Positions 45,373-54,676 of a DNA stretch of 64,000 bases are shown one piece after another (positions within the stretch are counted from its first letter, which is position 1; each line of letters opens with the position of its first letter). The notes below the pieces were generated by a model that saw only the letters and a list, made by a program, of their open reading frames with translations, did no database searches and was not told the DNA's origin. The translations under genes were made by a program, and so were the position numbers. The DNA lies in the NCBI RefSeq assembly GCF_031085375.1, contig NZ_JAVCWF010000001.1, forward strand, positions 2,294,001 through 2,358,000, written 5' to 3'. This DNA is from Lactiplantibacillus brownii. GTDB lineage: Bacteria; Bacillota; Bacilli; Lactobacillales; Lactobacillaceae.

Positions 45373-46053
45373 GTGACCCACATTGCTGATTTTCATCAAC
45401 GTTTTTGGTTTCTCATATTTTCAATCTTTTTAAATTCGGCTGCTAACGCTTTGACCATCTCAACCAACCTAGGTAGCGCGGTGTGGACCGGATCGAGTGT
45501 GAACCTTGCCAACTGGATTCACATTCCACTTGGCACGACCTTACTATTATACGGGATTGCGGTCACCCTTTTGAATCAACTGATGCTAGGTCACTTTGAC
45601 CGCCGACGGTTTATTTCTAATTTACTCTACATCGTGCCATTCAGTTACTTAGTGCAATTTATTGCTGGCTTTTGGAACTGGCTTGGCGTGCCGAGCTTGC
45701 CACTGGTCATCCGCTTGATCGTCAATTTATTAGGTCTCATCGGTGTCGCTACCGCGGTCTCCATTTATCAGCGATGTAATTTAATTCAACATCCAAACGA
45801 CGATTTATCTTATATTTTACGTTTTCGATTTTTACATGGCTCCGCAATTATTGCCCAATGGACCAGCTACTTGCCGCCACTAACAATCACCGTGATTGCT
45901 TTCTTCGTCACCGGCCAACTTCGCGCCATCGGCATTGGCACCGTCTTTGCCTTAGTTGCGCAGGGCGCTATCATGGGATGGTCAGATACGCACGTTTTTC
46001 CTAGTTTGAAACACCACGTCGACGTGCCCACCGCCCATCATCATGCGGCTTAA
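45373..46053 (+). CDS. YczE/YitT-like membrane protein
   Basis: About 226 residues from GTG behind AAAGGA (a TTG ten codons earlier is less likely). Five to six spans. The N-terminal pattern SIFLNSAANALTISTNLGSAVWTGSSVNLAN resembles YczE/YyaS proteins, whose role is unknown. The His-rich C-terminus (TAHHHAA, LKHHVDV) might bind metal. It is divergent from the antiporter operon. Confidence 0.65.
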   Translation: MTHIADFHQRFWFLIFSIFLNSAANALTISTNLGSAVWTGSSVNLANWIHIPLGTTLLLYGIAVTLLNQLMLGHFDRRRFISNLLYIVPFSYLVQFIAGFWNWLGVPSLPLVIRLIVNLLGLIGVATAVSIYQRCNLIQHPNDDLSYILRFRFLHGSAIIAQWTSYLPPLTITVIAFFVTGQLRAIGIGTVFALVAQGAIMGWSDTHVFPSLKHHVDVPTAHHHAA

Positions 46054-46142
46054 ATCAGGAGGCTTTTTGAAAACGCGTTGACATTGTTTCAGGCTTACCT
46101 CAATAATAGTGATAGCATAATTCTAACTATTGGACTGATTAT

Positions 46143-47069
46143 ATGAACTTAACGCAATTAACGAGTCAAATTATCTTGATGTTTATTTTGATGCTCGTCG
46201 GCTTGATGATTAACAAGCTCGGCTTTATGCATGCCCAAACTTCAACTGACTTGACGAATATTTTACTCTACGTCGTTTCACCCTGTCTGATCATTAAAGC
46301 TTTTGAACAGACTTTCTCCGCGAACCGACTCCAAATGTTAGGGCGCGTCATTTTAGGAATCCTTATCATTTATCTGTTAATGATTGCGATCACACAGGTG
46401 GCATTCAAGCACGTCAAAGATGATAATTTACGTCGCATCATGCGGTATGGTGCGGTTTATTCGAATGCTGGCTTTATGGGGATTCCCCTCACCAGTTCGC
46501 TGTTCGGGTCAAATGGCGTGTTTTTCGCGGTTGCTTCACTGGCAGCCTTCAATATTTTCAGCTGGACTCACGGAATTAGTTTATTCACCGGCAAGCAAGG
46601 CAGTCGCCGAGATAACGTCCGTCAAATAGTCTTAAATCCCAATATCATCGCGATAATCGTCGGGTTAGTGTTGTTTATCGCTTCGATCCACTTGCCAACG
46701 ATCGCCAACAGTGCCGTCACGTATGTGAGTTCGATTAACACGCCACTGTCTATGATTGTGATTGGAAACAGTTTGGCAGATGTGAAACTCAACCGGGAAA
46801 CCTTAGACAAACGACTGTGGTGGGTGCTCTTATTACGGAATCTTTTGTTCCCCTACCTCGCTATTGTGGTCTTACAGTTGATGGGAATCAGTGGAATTCC
46901 ACTGTACACCACCGTCTTGATGGCCGCTTGTCCAGTTGCGGGTATCGTCGTCCTATTCTCTTTGAAAGTTCACGGCAATCCTGGTCCCGCAGTCGCGTTG
47001 ATGAGTATTTCCACTATTTTAAGTGTCGTGACTATTCCATTAGTCTTCGCACTGGTTAATTTACATTGA
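46143..47069 (+). CDS. AEC-family transporter (auxin efflux carrier/malate permease type)
   Basis: 308 residues, about ten spans in two inverted halves. MFILMLVGLMINKLGF opens the first half and the NSAVTYVSSINTPLSMIVIGNSLAD crossing motif is typical. Lactic acid bacterial members move malate or related organic acids. Its own promoter is likely (TTGACA at 46079-46084). A strong terminator follows, shared with the toxin-antitoxin unit on the other strand. Confidence 0.88.
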   Translation: MNLTQLTSQIILMFILMLVGLMINKLGFMHAQTSTDLTNILLYVVSPCLIIKAFEQTFSANRLQMLGRVILGILIIYLLMIAITQVAFKHVKDDNLRRIMRYGAVYSNAGFMGIPLTSSLFGSNGVFFAVASLAAFNIFSWTHGISLFTGKQGSRRDNVRQIVLNPNIIAIIVGLVLFIASIHLPTIANSAVTYVSSINTPLSMIVIGNSLADVKLNRETLDKRLWWVLLLRNLLFPYLAIVVLQLMGISGIPLYTTVLMAACPVAGIVVLFSLKVHGNPGPAVALMSISTILSVVTIPLVFALVNLH

Positions 47070-47090
47070 TCAAATCAGCATTAGGAAGCT

Positions 47091-47149
47091 AAAAAGTGTT
47101 TCACAAAATCGTTTTGCCAATGGCAATCTGATTCCGTGAAACACTTTTT
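47091..47149. terminator. Bidirectional terminator
   Basis: AAAAAGTGTTTCAC pairs with GTGAAACACTTTTT around a loop containing GCCAATGGC. Confidence 0.88.
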
Positions 47150-47455
47150 ATTTTAAGGGTCCTTGAAATAACTCATCATGTGAGCCAATTCTGACCAATC
47201 GAATACTCGGATTCGATTTGTGTGGTAAATATAAGACTAGGACATCTACTTTTCCCTCTGACAAATGAAAATCAACATAGCCATTATAATTGCCACCTGC
47301 TTTTGTTAATAGATGTGGTTGATATGTATCTGGTACCGTTCCAAAATTGATTAATTCATTCAAAACCAATTTAAGTTCCGGTACCAATTCTGGGTGCTGA
47401 TATTTAACCAATGATAGTCATGTAAAAACTGCGAATCATATTTTAGGCTATACAT
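47148..47455 (-). pseudogene. YafQ/RelE-type toxin gene with a frameshift
   Basis: Reading from ATG at 47455 gives MYSLKYDSQFLHDYHWLN, a normal start for a YafQ toxin. That frame then stops after about 15 further codons. The rest of the toxin (KYQHPELVPELKLVL to IGSHDELFQGPLK) is in the neighbouring frame, joined at TGGTTAAATATCAG (about 47397-47410). One extra A in the AAA run would restore a 104-residue toxin. The catalytic C-terminal GSHDELF is intact. The start overlaps the antitoxin stop, as usual. It may be a disabled toxin, a sequencing error or a phase-variable run; YafQ toxins cut mRNA on the ribosome. Confidence 0.8.
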
Positions 47456-47753
47456 TAGTATCCTCACTATCCAATGATGCCATCATCTTATTGACTTCCG
47501 TAAAGGTCGTTGAATCATCAGGGATCAAGCCTAATTCTTTGGCTTCCGCCAATACCATTGCTCGCTTAGTCTTGGCTGTCGGTTGATCCTTCTCGGGAAC
47601 AATTACCTCAAATGGAATTCGGTTTTGAATCACAAACTGTTTAGCCGCCATGGTGACGTAAGTATTCAAACTAATCCCGGCCGCATCCAAACGACTATTT
47701 AGTTCTTTTCTTAAATCATCATCTAATCTAATCGTTGTTGGTGTCGTACTCAT
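47448..47753 (-). CDS. RelB/DinJ-family antitoxin
   Basis: 101 residues from the ATG behind AGAGGTGA (a GTG three codons earlier is less likely). The ribbon-helix-helix start TTPTTIRLDDDLRKELNSRLDAAGISLNTYVTMAAKQFV binds the operator; the acidic C-terminus (TTFTEVNKMMASLDSEDTNV) wraps the toxin. The stop overlaps the toxin start, giving translational coupling. The antitoxin is intact while the toxin frame is broken. Confidence 0.9.
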   Translation of the reverse strand: MSTTPTTIRLDDDLRKELNSRLDAAGISLNTYVTMAAKQFVIQNRIPFEVIVPEKDQPTAKTKRAMVLAEAKELGLIPDDSTTFTEVNKMMASLDSEDTNV

Positions 47754-47887
47754 TTGAATCACCTCTTTTCAACATCATAGTAACATACATTTGGGTTCCA
47801 TGTGATGCCTCACGCTTAAAAATTAGCCCTATAATAGTTCTTATATCAATTCTGATTTCTCTTCCAAGAAGGCTAAAATTTCAGTCA

Positions 47888-47921
47888 GAAAAAAGCACTA
47901 ACCTATTAATCAGATTAGTGC
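47888..47921 (-). terminator. Terminator of the MFS gene
   Basis: Minus strand GCACTAA, AT-rich loop, TTAGTGC, then TTTTTTC. Confidence 0.8.
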
Positions 47922-47970
47922 CAAAATATGCTACTTCAAAAAAATTGGTCAAGGGCTTCACAGTCTCGGT

Positions 47971-49167
47971 TCATCGATTCAACGATGTTGCTTGGTGTCG
48001 AACCACGTGGGGATAGTGAATGAAGTGAGCGTAAAATCCTATCACTAACACCACGATTGCGAGACCGCAAACGCCATACCAACCTGCTAAGCCCCAAAAT
48101 AGATTACCGAAGAATGAGCCTAAAGCCCCACCCATAAAGTAACCGAACATAAAGACTGAATTGAAACGACTGCTGGCCTTGGCATCAATGCTTTGAATCC
48201 GTGTTTGATTCGCCACTTGACCAAATTGTGTCCCTAAATCTAAGATCACAATGCCTAGCACCAGCCCCCATACATGTGCCGCAAACAAGCCAAACACGAT
48301 GTAAGCAAGGGTTGATAAAATTAGCCCCACACCAATAATCGTCCGTGGTTTAAATTGATCAGCTAATCGACCTATCAACGGTGCCGCTAAGACGCCGGTT
48401 ACCCCTAGCAAAGCAAACAATCCTGCTTCACGACTCCCCCAGCCATATTGATGTTGCAAGTAGAAGACCAAGGTCGCCCAAAAGATATTAGAAACGCCGA
48501 ACAAGACAAACCCGTTAACCGCCGAAGCTCGTAAAACGGGATACTTTTTGACGAGTTTGGGCACGGTGCGGATCATCTCACGGTAAGTGGTTTGGTGGGT
48601 CGTCACTGGATCATGTGGCAATTTACGCCATAAAACTAGCCACAAGCCGGCAATCATCACGGCCGCAATCAAATAAACCCATTGCCATGGCATGAAACTA
48701 GCTAGCACTCCACTGACCGTTCGTGACAAGAGTACCCCCACTAGTAATCCACTCAAAACGTTGCCTAGCACCCGGCCACGTTGACCGGCTGGTGCTAAAT
48801 AACCCGCGTATGGAATAATGACTTGCGGCGCCACCGAGGTAATTCCAATCAGTAAGCTCGCGAACGCATACAGCCAAATATTGGGAGCGATAAACGCTAA
48901 CAACGCGGAAACAATCGCCAAGATCAATAATCGCATGATCAAGGTCCGGCGATTCATAATATCACCCATCGGGACGATCAAAAGTAACCCAAACGCATAG
49001 CCCAGTTGCGTTAACATGGCGACAGCACCCACTACCGCATTGGCTAGATTAAATTGTTGGGCAATATCCGCTTCAATTGGTTGAATATAATTAATATTAG
49101 CAACCACAATGGCCGCTGAAACGGCCATCAGTAAGACCGTACTTGAATTTAAAGATTTAGTTTTCAC
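47971..49167 (-). CDS. MFS transporter (DHA1/YnfM-like)
   Basis: About 398 residues from GTG behind AAAGGAAATTGAT; a TTG eight codons earlier has no site. Twelve spans. NINYIQPIEADIAQQF in span 1 and GDIMNRRTLIMR (motif A) are typical of the group that includes YgaY and arabinose or drug efflux-like carriers. The substrate is unknown. A TTGACCAGTCAA dyad lies at 49196-49207, 29 bp before the start, a possible repressor site; no regulator gene is adjacent. Confidence 0.85.
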   Translation of the reverse strand: MKTKSLNSSTVLLMAVSAAIVVANINYIQPIEADIAQQFNLANAVVGAVAMLTQLGYAFGLLLIVPMGDIMNRRTLIMRLLILAIVSALLAFIAPNIWLYAFASLLIGITSVAPQVIIPYAGYLAPAGQRGRVLGNVLSGLLVGVLLSRTVSGVLASFMPWQWVYLIAAVMIAGLWLVLWRKLPHDPVTTHQTTYREMIRTVPKLVKKYPVLRASAVNGFVLFGVSNIFWATLVFYLQHQYGWGSREAGLFALLGVTGVLAAPLIGRLADQFKPRTIIGVGLILSTLAYIVFGLFAAHVWGLVLGIVILDLGTQFGQVANQTRIQSIDAKASSRFNSVFMFGYFMGGALGSFFGNLFWGLAGWYGVCGLAIVVLVIGFYAHFIHYPHVVRHQATSLNR

Positions 49168-49195
49168 ATCAATTTCCTTTCTAACTTTCAATCTG

Positions 49196-49207
49196 TTGAC
49201 CAGTCAA
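49196..49207. promoter_or_regulatory. Small palindrome upstream of the MFS gene
   Basis: TTGAC-CA-GTCAA, 5-bp arms, just upstream of the translation signals on the minus strand. Confidence 0.35.
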
Positions 49208-49284
49208 AAGTCAGAAAGCATTCTCCACACGAACAATTAACCAGTGTTTCAACTGATCATTGACGGGACAGCCTCGTAACATCC

Positions 49285-49947
49285 CTACCCCAACCAATCC
49301 TTGGCAGCCGCTAAATCAGTTACCATCTGAGTTGGACGTGCACTACCACTGGGCTCATTTTTTCCACGATTGACCCAGATCATGGACCACTGCATCGTCG
49401 CGGCCGGCACAACATCGGACTCATAGCCACGCGCAATGTGCCAGTGATTCTCAGCCGTCAATCCTAATTGTCGTTCAGCCGTCTTGAAAAATTTTAAATC
49501 TGGCTTATACGCTTGCACATCTTCAGCCGTGATAACTGCGTCAAATGGGACTTGGAGCGCCGCCAAATTAGCTGGCATGATATCCCACGACGAATTTGAC
49601 ATGATCACAAGCTGGTAACCTTCAGCGTGCCAAGCTTGCAAGGTCGGCACCACATCAGGATATGGCAACAATTGACGTTGCACTTGCAGACATTCAACAT
49701 AGTGACTTTCAAAGAAGTGGCCTTGTTCAAACATGCCGTCCAAATGCTTCAAGTTTTCTCGGACCAAATCAGCGTAGTCTAAATAAGGCTGCACACTGAT
49801 TGGATCATCCTCATAACTCGCATACGCGTCTCGAACGGCTGTCGTTTCAAGACCCGCCGCCAACGCCAAATTTTCGAGCCATTGATAAAGTGGGTCCGTG
49901 TTGATCAACGTCCCATAGCAATCAAACGTTAAAATTTTAGTTTCCAT
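49285..49947 (-). CDS. HAD-superfamily hydrolase, type II haloacid dehalogenase-like
   Basis: 220 residues. Motif I is FDCYGTLINTD with the nucleophile Asp, motif II Ser in VIMSNSS, motif III Lys in YKPDLKFF, and the Asp cluster in ARGYESDVVPA. The alpha-helical cap falls between 15 and 95. The family removes halogen from 2-haloacids, but many members act on phosphates; the substrate is not certain. It is transcribed alone, followed closely by the MFS gene on the same strand. Confidence 0.87.
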   Translation of the reverse strand: METKILTFDCYGTLINTDPLYQWLENLALAAGLETTAVRDAYASYEDDPISVQPYLDYADLVRENLKHLDGMFEQGHFFESHYVECLQVQRQLLPYPDVVPTLQAWHAEGYQLVIMSNSSWDIMPANLAALQVPFDAVITAEDVQAYKPDLKFFKTAERQLGLTAENHWHIARGYESDVVPAATMQWSMIWVNRGKNEPSGSARPTQMVTDLAAAKDWLG

Positions 49948-50096
49948 CTGTCAAAACTCCCCTTAATCGTCGTAAGTCCAAATTAATTCACTCACGTTAC
50001 TTTTTATTCTAGCACAATTACTGATCCCTCGAAGACCGCTATCACGCAGGGGTTCGTGTCTCATTGCGCTCACGATTAGAAGATTTGCTAATCGTC

Positions 50097-50397
50097 CCGT
50101 CTCCGTTGGCAACACGTTTGCTATGGGGGCAAACCTGCAACCAAAGTTTGGTCTCGACACAGCAAACGTGCTGGCCACTCCGACGTCAAATAGCGATTCA
50201 ATAAACAAATATCAATGAAAGGCCAATTGACATTAGGATCACTAATTAGCGCAGGTTGGTCTGGATGGTGCTCAGTGGTGAAGTTTCTCTTGGCTGGTGG
50301 TTTTCCAGCCTAGAGAAAGCCCGGCTTGTGAGACCGCCCTTTGGCTCACAAACGTGGCCACCACGTTCCAGCATCAGTCCAGACCAACCGGAGCGGC
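50097..50397 (-). repeat. Family 2 foldback repeat, copy 4
   Basis: On the plus strand the core 50253-50391 starts GGTTGGTCTGGA and ends TCCAGACCAACC, a perfect 12-bp terminal stem that continues with mismatches through TGGTGCTCAGTGGTG against CACCACGTTCCAGCATC. TTTCTC/GAGAAA and CTTGTGAGACCGCC/GGCTCACAAAC hairpins lie inside. The outer tail (50097-50180) carries GCAAACGTG and GTCTCCGTTGGC, shared with copy 1. The sequence from 49948 to 50090 adds only a small ACGATTAG/CTAATCGT hairpin. Confidence 0.8.
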
Positions 50398-50538
50398 AAA
50401 TCAAGCTGAGACTTAAATATTGATAACTATGAAGCCTAAGCGAGTTACTAGGGCTGGTTTAAGTTAAGTGCTATACTTATTAGTTGCGTATTTTAATGAT
50501 TTTTTACTGATTTATTTATAGAAGGGACTGTTTTAAAA

Positions 50539-52023
50539 ATGCCGACACAAACTTCGGCCTTGCCACTCGATGCAGATGGTAAACCGTATCATCGTACTTG
50601 GCTAGTCCTCACACTACTCGTGGGGACTTTCAGTACGTTCGTGACCCAGACGTTATTGACCACGGCGTTTCCAACTTTGATGAACTACTTCCACATTTCA
50701 GCGACCGCCGTCCAATGGTTAACGACTGGTTTCATGCTGATTATGGGAATTATGATTCCTGTGAGCGCATGGATGCTGACCCGGATCAACTCCAAGATTT
50801 TATATTTAGCCGCTATGGTTATTTTCGGTCTCGGAACCATCTTGGCCTATTTTGCCGTTAACTTTCAAATGCTTCTCGTTGCCCGCATGATCCAAGCAAT
50901 GGGCGTCGGCATTTCGGCACCGGTTTTTCAAACGATCATGTCATCCGTCTATCCGCCCGAAAAACGGGGCTCAGCCATGGGGACCGCCGGAATCGTCATT
51001 GGCCTCGCCCCGGCGATTGGCCCGACACTTTCTGGTTGGATCATTGACAATTATAACTGGCGTGCCCTATTTCTCTTCATCATGCCTATCAACTGGGCCG
51101 TGATTATTATTTCCTTATTTACGCTACGTAAAGTGTTACCAACTTCCAAGCAACCCATCGATTGGTGGTCCGTTTTAATTTCCACGATTGGCTTTGGTAG
51201 TATGCTATACGGCTTTTCCGCCGTTGGTGAAGCCGGTTGGGGTGATCCAATTGTTTTGCTTACCTTAGTTGTCGGAATTGTTTTTGTGATTTTGTTTGTT
51301 TGGCGTCAATTGCATATGAAACAGCCATTATTAGAATTACGAGTCTTCAAAATTCCTGCTTTCACCTTATCAGCCATTTTAACTGCCCTCTCGTATATGG
51401 CAATGATGGGCGTCGAAATGATTCTACCGATGTATATTCAAACCGTCCTCGGACGCTCAGCTATGGATTCCGGCCTGATCCTTTTACCAGGCGCGATCAT
51501 GATGGGAATTATGAGTCCAATTACTGGCCGGATTTTTGACCATATTGGTGCACGGCGCTTAGCAATGACCGGAATGCTCTTATTGACCACTGGGACGGCC
51601 TTCTTCCTATCTATCAGCGCCACGACCCCGATTCTCTGGATCATTGTGGTGTATGCGATTCGGATGTTCGGCTTAACCATGGTCACGATGCCGGTCACCA
51701 CGACTGGGATCAACGCCTTACCATTTAGCCTGATTTCACACGGAACTGCCGCGAATAACACCTTACGCCAAGTCGCCGCTTCAATGGGGACTGCGGTGCT
51801 GATCAGTGTCTATTCGAGTGTGGCTAAATGGCAAATGCCGAGCCAACACTTACTCACGCAGGCGCCATTAAAATATCGCGCCGCCGCAACTTCAGCGACC
51901 TTAACTGGTTATCACATGGCCTTCATCGTTTCCTTAATCTTTTGTGCGTTCGGTTTCGCCTTAACGTTCTTCTTGAAATCACACCACTCCGTTGCCACCA
52001 ATGAAGAGAGGCATGCCGCATGA
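50539..52023 (+). CDS. DHA2-family multidrug MFS exporter
   Basis: 494 residues, about fourteen spans. Motif C is GIVIGLAPAIGPTLSGWI, and SATAVQWLTTGFMLIMGIMIPVSAW lies in spans 1-2. It resembles LmrB/EmrB-type pumps. A TATACT -10 box lies near 50474. The stop overlaps the DUF4811 gene by 4 bp (ATGA), so the two are co-translated; this pairing recurs in lactobacilli as far as I recall. Confidence 0.9.
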   Translation: MPTQTSALPLDADGKPYHRTWLVLTLLVGTFSTFVTQTLLTTAFPTLMNYFHISATAVQWLTTGFMLIMGIMIPVSAWMLTRINSKILYLAAMVIFGLGTILAYFAVNFQMLLVARMIQAMGVGISAPVFQTIMSSVYPPEKRGSAMGTAGIVIGLAPAIGPTLSGWIIDNYNWRALFLFIMPINWAVIIISLFTLRKVLPTSKQPIDWWSVLISTIGFGSMLYGFSAVGEAGWGDPIVLLTLVVGIVFVILFVWRQLHMKQPLLELRVFKIPAFTLSAILTALSYMAMMGVEMILPMYIQTVLGRSAMDSGLILLPGAIMMGIMSPITGRIFDHIGARRLAMTGMLLLTTGTAFFLSISATTPILWIIVVYAIRMFGLTMVTMPVTTTGINALPFSLISHGTAANNTLRQVAASMGTAVLISVYSSVAKWQMPSQHLLTQAPLKYRAAATSATLTGYHMAFIVSLIFCAFGFALTFFLKSHHSVATNEERHAA

Positions 52024-52526
52024 TAATTATTTTATTAATTTTAGCCACACTCATTTTTGCGGGTGTCATGATTTTTAGTCCCAATAGTGTGCAACGAACC
52101 ATTTGGGTGACGGGCAGTTTTATCGTGATTGCTGGCTGCCTCATCGCTCTCGTTTTAAACGATAATTACCACTGGGGGATGCGGGCCGTCAGTGAAACTC
52201 AGACCCAAACCCTAATCCCACTTCAATCTAAGCAACGCGCACTGGGCAGTCGCCGGCTTGGAACGGGACATGAACGCGTGCTGATTTACCGCACTGCTCA
52301 ACTGCCCACTAAGATACAAAAAACGACCACCCATGCCACAACGACTCATGTCACAACTGGCAAAGTGGCCGAAGTCCAAACCACCACCAAACGTTGGCAA
52401 TATCGGAATCACTTGGCAAGAATCTTATTTAACTTAGGTAAAGATCAGCAGCAATTTGCCAGCCGACATTACACGTTCAAGCTACCAGCAACCTGGCATA
52501 TCGTCACGTTGTCGACAACAAAATAA
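52020..52526 (+). CDS. DUF4811 protein
   Basis: 168 residues with two N-terminal spans (about 2-20 and 28-48). An outside domain follows with GSRRLGTGHERVLIYRTAQ and a Thr/His-rich stretch THATTTHVTT, ending RHYTFKLPATWHIVTLSTTK. Its coupling to the DHA2 pump suggests an accessory subunit. The function is not established. Confidence 0.75.
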   Translation: MIIILLILATLIFAGVMIFSPNSVQRTIWVTGSFIVIAGCLIALVLNDNYHWGMRAVSETQTQTLIPLQSKQRALGSRRLGTGHERVLIYRTAQLPTKIQKTTTHATTTHVTTGKVAEVQTTTKRWQYRNHLARILFNLGKDQQQFASRHYTFKLPATWHIVTLSTTK

Positions 52527-52578
52527 GCTTAAAAACGGTCAGTCAATTTACTTTGGCTGACCGTTTTTAGCTTATTTT
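52520..52578. terminator. Strong terminator after the DUF4811 gene
   Basis: A 22-bp stem beginning AAAATAAGCTT and ending AGCTTATTTT, with CGGTCAG/CTGACCG at the top. Symmetric A and T runs allow use from either side. Confidence 0.92.
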
Positions 52579-52654
52579 GATATTGGATCTACTACTAACT
52601 TAGTGCAGTCGCAACCAAATTAAGCGGACACTTATAAATGCGACAAGACCCAGC

Positions 52655-53665
52655 TCAGCCTTTTAATAAAAACGAAATCAAAATTAAGGCGGTCGTCACT
52701 TGCAGCATCCCAACGCCCAAGCCGTATAATGCTAGCCGTTTGCCTGCTCGCAAGAAATTAACCAAGTTTAAGCGCAATCCAATTGCGGCTAAAGCGATAA
52801 TTTCAAACCAACTGCTGATTGTATGCACTGATACACTCAAGAAGGCCGGTAAGGTGAAGAGACTGTTTAACCCACATAGAATTAGGAAACCAGCGACATA
52901 CCAAGGCAACCAATGACCGTTCCCATTGCCGCTCACGACGGCTTCATCCGCCACTTCCTTTTCAAGCGATCGCTGATGTAGGCGACCAAAGATGAGGACG
53001 ACCACGACCAACATCATGATCCGCATGATCTTAAAAATCGTCGCAAATTGAACCGTTGCCTGATTAACCATACTAGCCGCCGCCACAACTTGCCCAACGG
53101 ATTGCAAGGTGCCACCAATCAGGGCGCCCTTTAAGATGGTCTGGCCGCCGAATAAGCTTGTTCCTAACCACGGCAATGTGAGCATTAACACAGTCCCCAT
53201 CAAGTTGACCAATGTAATGACGGTCCCTTTGTCGTCTTCATCCGCTTCAATGACTGGTGCAATCGACGCAATCGCTGAAGATCCACAGACGGCATTCCCG
53301 CCAGCCATCAAAAGTCGCATGGATTGACTAAAACCCAGCCGCTTGCCCAACCAAAGTGCTCCCAGGATCGTCACGGTCATTTGAATCAAAATAAAGCCAA
53401 CGCCCCAGCCCCCGATTTGACCAATGGTTTGAACCGTCATCGTCGCACCCAGTAACATAACCGAATATTCCAGCAATTTACTTTCCGCAAACTTTGTACC
53501 ACTGGCTAGTTGCGGTTGTCGCAACACAGTGTTGCCTAACAAAATACCAAGTAAAATTGCAATCGTTGCCGCACCTAAGGCTGGCACCCGCTGTGCAACT
53601 AATTGACTAACCAACGCAATGGCTAAACTCGTCAGCAAGCCCGGTAAAATCTCTTTAACTTTCAT
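52655..53665 (-). CDS. YeiH-family putative sulfate exporter
   Basis: 336 residues from the ATG behind GGGAG. About ten to eleven spans, with GAATIAILLGILLGNTVLR and LMAGGNAVCGSSAIASIAPVI, the hallmark of the UPF0324/YeiH family. It has been proposed to export sulfate or sulfite-derived anions, mostly from gene context. A LysR gene is divergent, matching the yeiE/yeiH-type arrangement in other bacteria. Confidence 0.9.
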   Translation of the reverse strand: MKVKEILPGLLTSLAIALVSQLVAQRVPALGAATIAILLGILLGNTVLRQPQLASGTKFAESKLLEYSVMLLGATMTVQTIGQIGGWGVGFILIQMTVTILGALWLGKRLGFSQSMRLLMAGGNAVCGSSAIASIAPVIEADEDDKGTVITLVNLMGTVLMLTLPWLGTSLFGGQTILKGALIGGTLQSVGQVVAAASMVNQATVQFATIFKIMRIMMLVVVVLIFGRLHQRSLEKEVADEAVVSGNGNGHWLPWYVAGFLILCGLNSLFTLPAFLSVSVHTISSWFEIIALAAIGLRLNLVNFLRAGKRLALYGLGVGMLQVTTALILISFLLKG

Positions 53666-53741
53666 CAATTCAAACTCCCTCGTCGTTTCGATAAAACTTA
53701 TTATACTGGGCTAGTAATCATTTGAGAAATAAATTATTATG

Positions 53742-53752
53742 ATAGTTACTAT
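53742..53752. promoter_or_regulatory. Candidate LysR-type box
   Basis: ATAGTTACTAT, an A/T-rich dyad within a larger near-symmetrical AATTATT..AATTATT region midway between the divergent yeiH-like and lysR genes. Confidence 0.4.
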
Positions 53753-53783
53753 TAAAATTATTAATCGAGGGAGCTGACTAACA

Positions 53784-54608
53784 ATGCTCAAACAATTGGC
53801 AACATTTAAGGCAGTCTACGAGACGCGTAACTTTTCACAGGCCGCCGAACAACTATTCATCTCACAACCGACTGTCTCCAGCCAAATCAAACAATTAGAA
53901 ACTGACCTACAGACACGACTATTCAACCGCAATGGCCGACAAGAAATTCAACCCACCGCGAGTGGCACCGTCCTTTATCGCCAAGCTCAAAAGCTACTCG
54001 AAGCTTGGGATACCACTAAACTAGCGGTCCAAGCGACAAGCCAGGCCCTGCCAACAACTATTCGACTGGGGGCTTCACATACCACCGCTAGTCTTATTTT
54101 ACCCGGCTTGCTAACACAGTTGGCACCGCTCAGTGATCACTTTAATATTGAAGTCAGTTTGGCTAATTCTGCCGATATTCTGACCCAAATGACGCAACAC
54201 CACTTAGATTTTGGCCTAGTTGAAAAACCACTTGTCACAGATCAATTGGCACGCTTAGCCTTTGGTCATGATGAATTGGTCCATGCCGGCCAATTTGACC
54301 AGCCACTTTGGTTATTACGTGAACCAAATTCTGGCGTACGTCATTACACCAATGCGTATTTAAAAGCTCAAAATATCCAGCCAACCACAACGATGATCAT
54401 TCATAGCAATCAATTAATCGCAGACTTGCTGGCAGAAGGCATCGGCCAAACGATTATTTCAAAGCAAGTCTTAGCAGCAACTGTACCAGTGGAACCCTTG
54501 GCACCCAACTATCAGCGCCAATTTTTCCTGCTAACACCCACAACGGTTAAACCGGCTCTTAAACCCTTGCAAGCGAAAATCATCACGTATTTACAAAATA
54601 ATGACTAA
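53784..54608 (+). CDS. LysR-family regulator (CysL/YeiE-like)
   Basis: 274 residues. The N-terminal HTH is FSQAAEQLFISQPTVSSQIKQLE, then the linker helix and two periplasmic-binding-like lobes (about 90-274). It sits divergently from a YeiH-type exporter and probably activates it in response to a small anion or sulphur metabolite. Slightly shorter than the usual 290-300 residues, but it appears complete. The start is supported by GAGGGAG. Confidence 0.9.
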   Translation: MLKQLATFKAVYETRNFSQAAEQLFISQPTVSSQIKQLETDLQTRLFNRNGRQEIQPTASGTVLYRQAQKLLEAWDTTKLAVQATSQALPTTIRLGASHTTASLILPGLLTQLAPLSDHFNIEVSLANSADILTQMTQHHLDFGLVEKPLVTDQLARLAFGHDELVHAGQFDQPLWLLREPNSGVRHYTNAYLKAQNIQPTTTMIIHSNQLIADLLAEGIGQTIISKQVLAATVPVEPLAPNYQRQFFLLTPTTVKPALKPLQAKIITYLQNND

Positions 54609-54610
54609 CC

Positions 54611-54665
54611 AAAAATAAGACTAGCAACGGCTCAAAATAATAGCGTCGTTGCTAGTCTTATTTTT
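54611..54665. terminator. Bidirectional terminator between lysR and glycosyltransferases
   Basis: AAAAATAAGACTAGCAACG pairs perfectly with CGTTGCTAGTCTTATTTTT (19 bp). Confidence 0.92.
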
Positions 54666-54676
54666 CATGATAATGA

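Noticed and set aside
52638..52916. Plus-strand open frame antisense to the yeiH-like gene
   Set aside because: It is a mirror frame of a well supported coding region and has no independent start signals.
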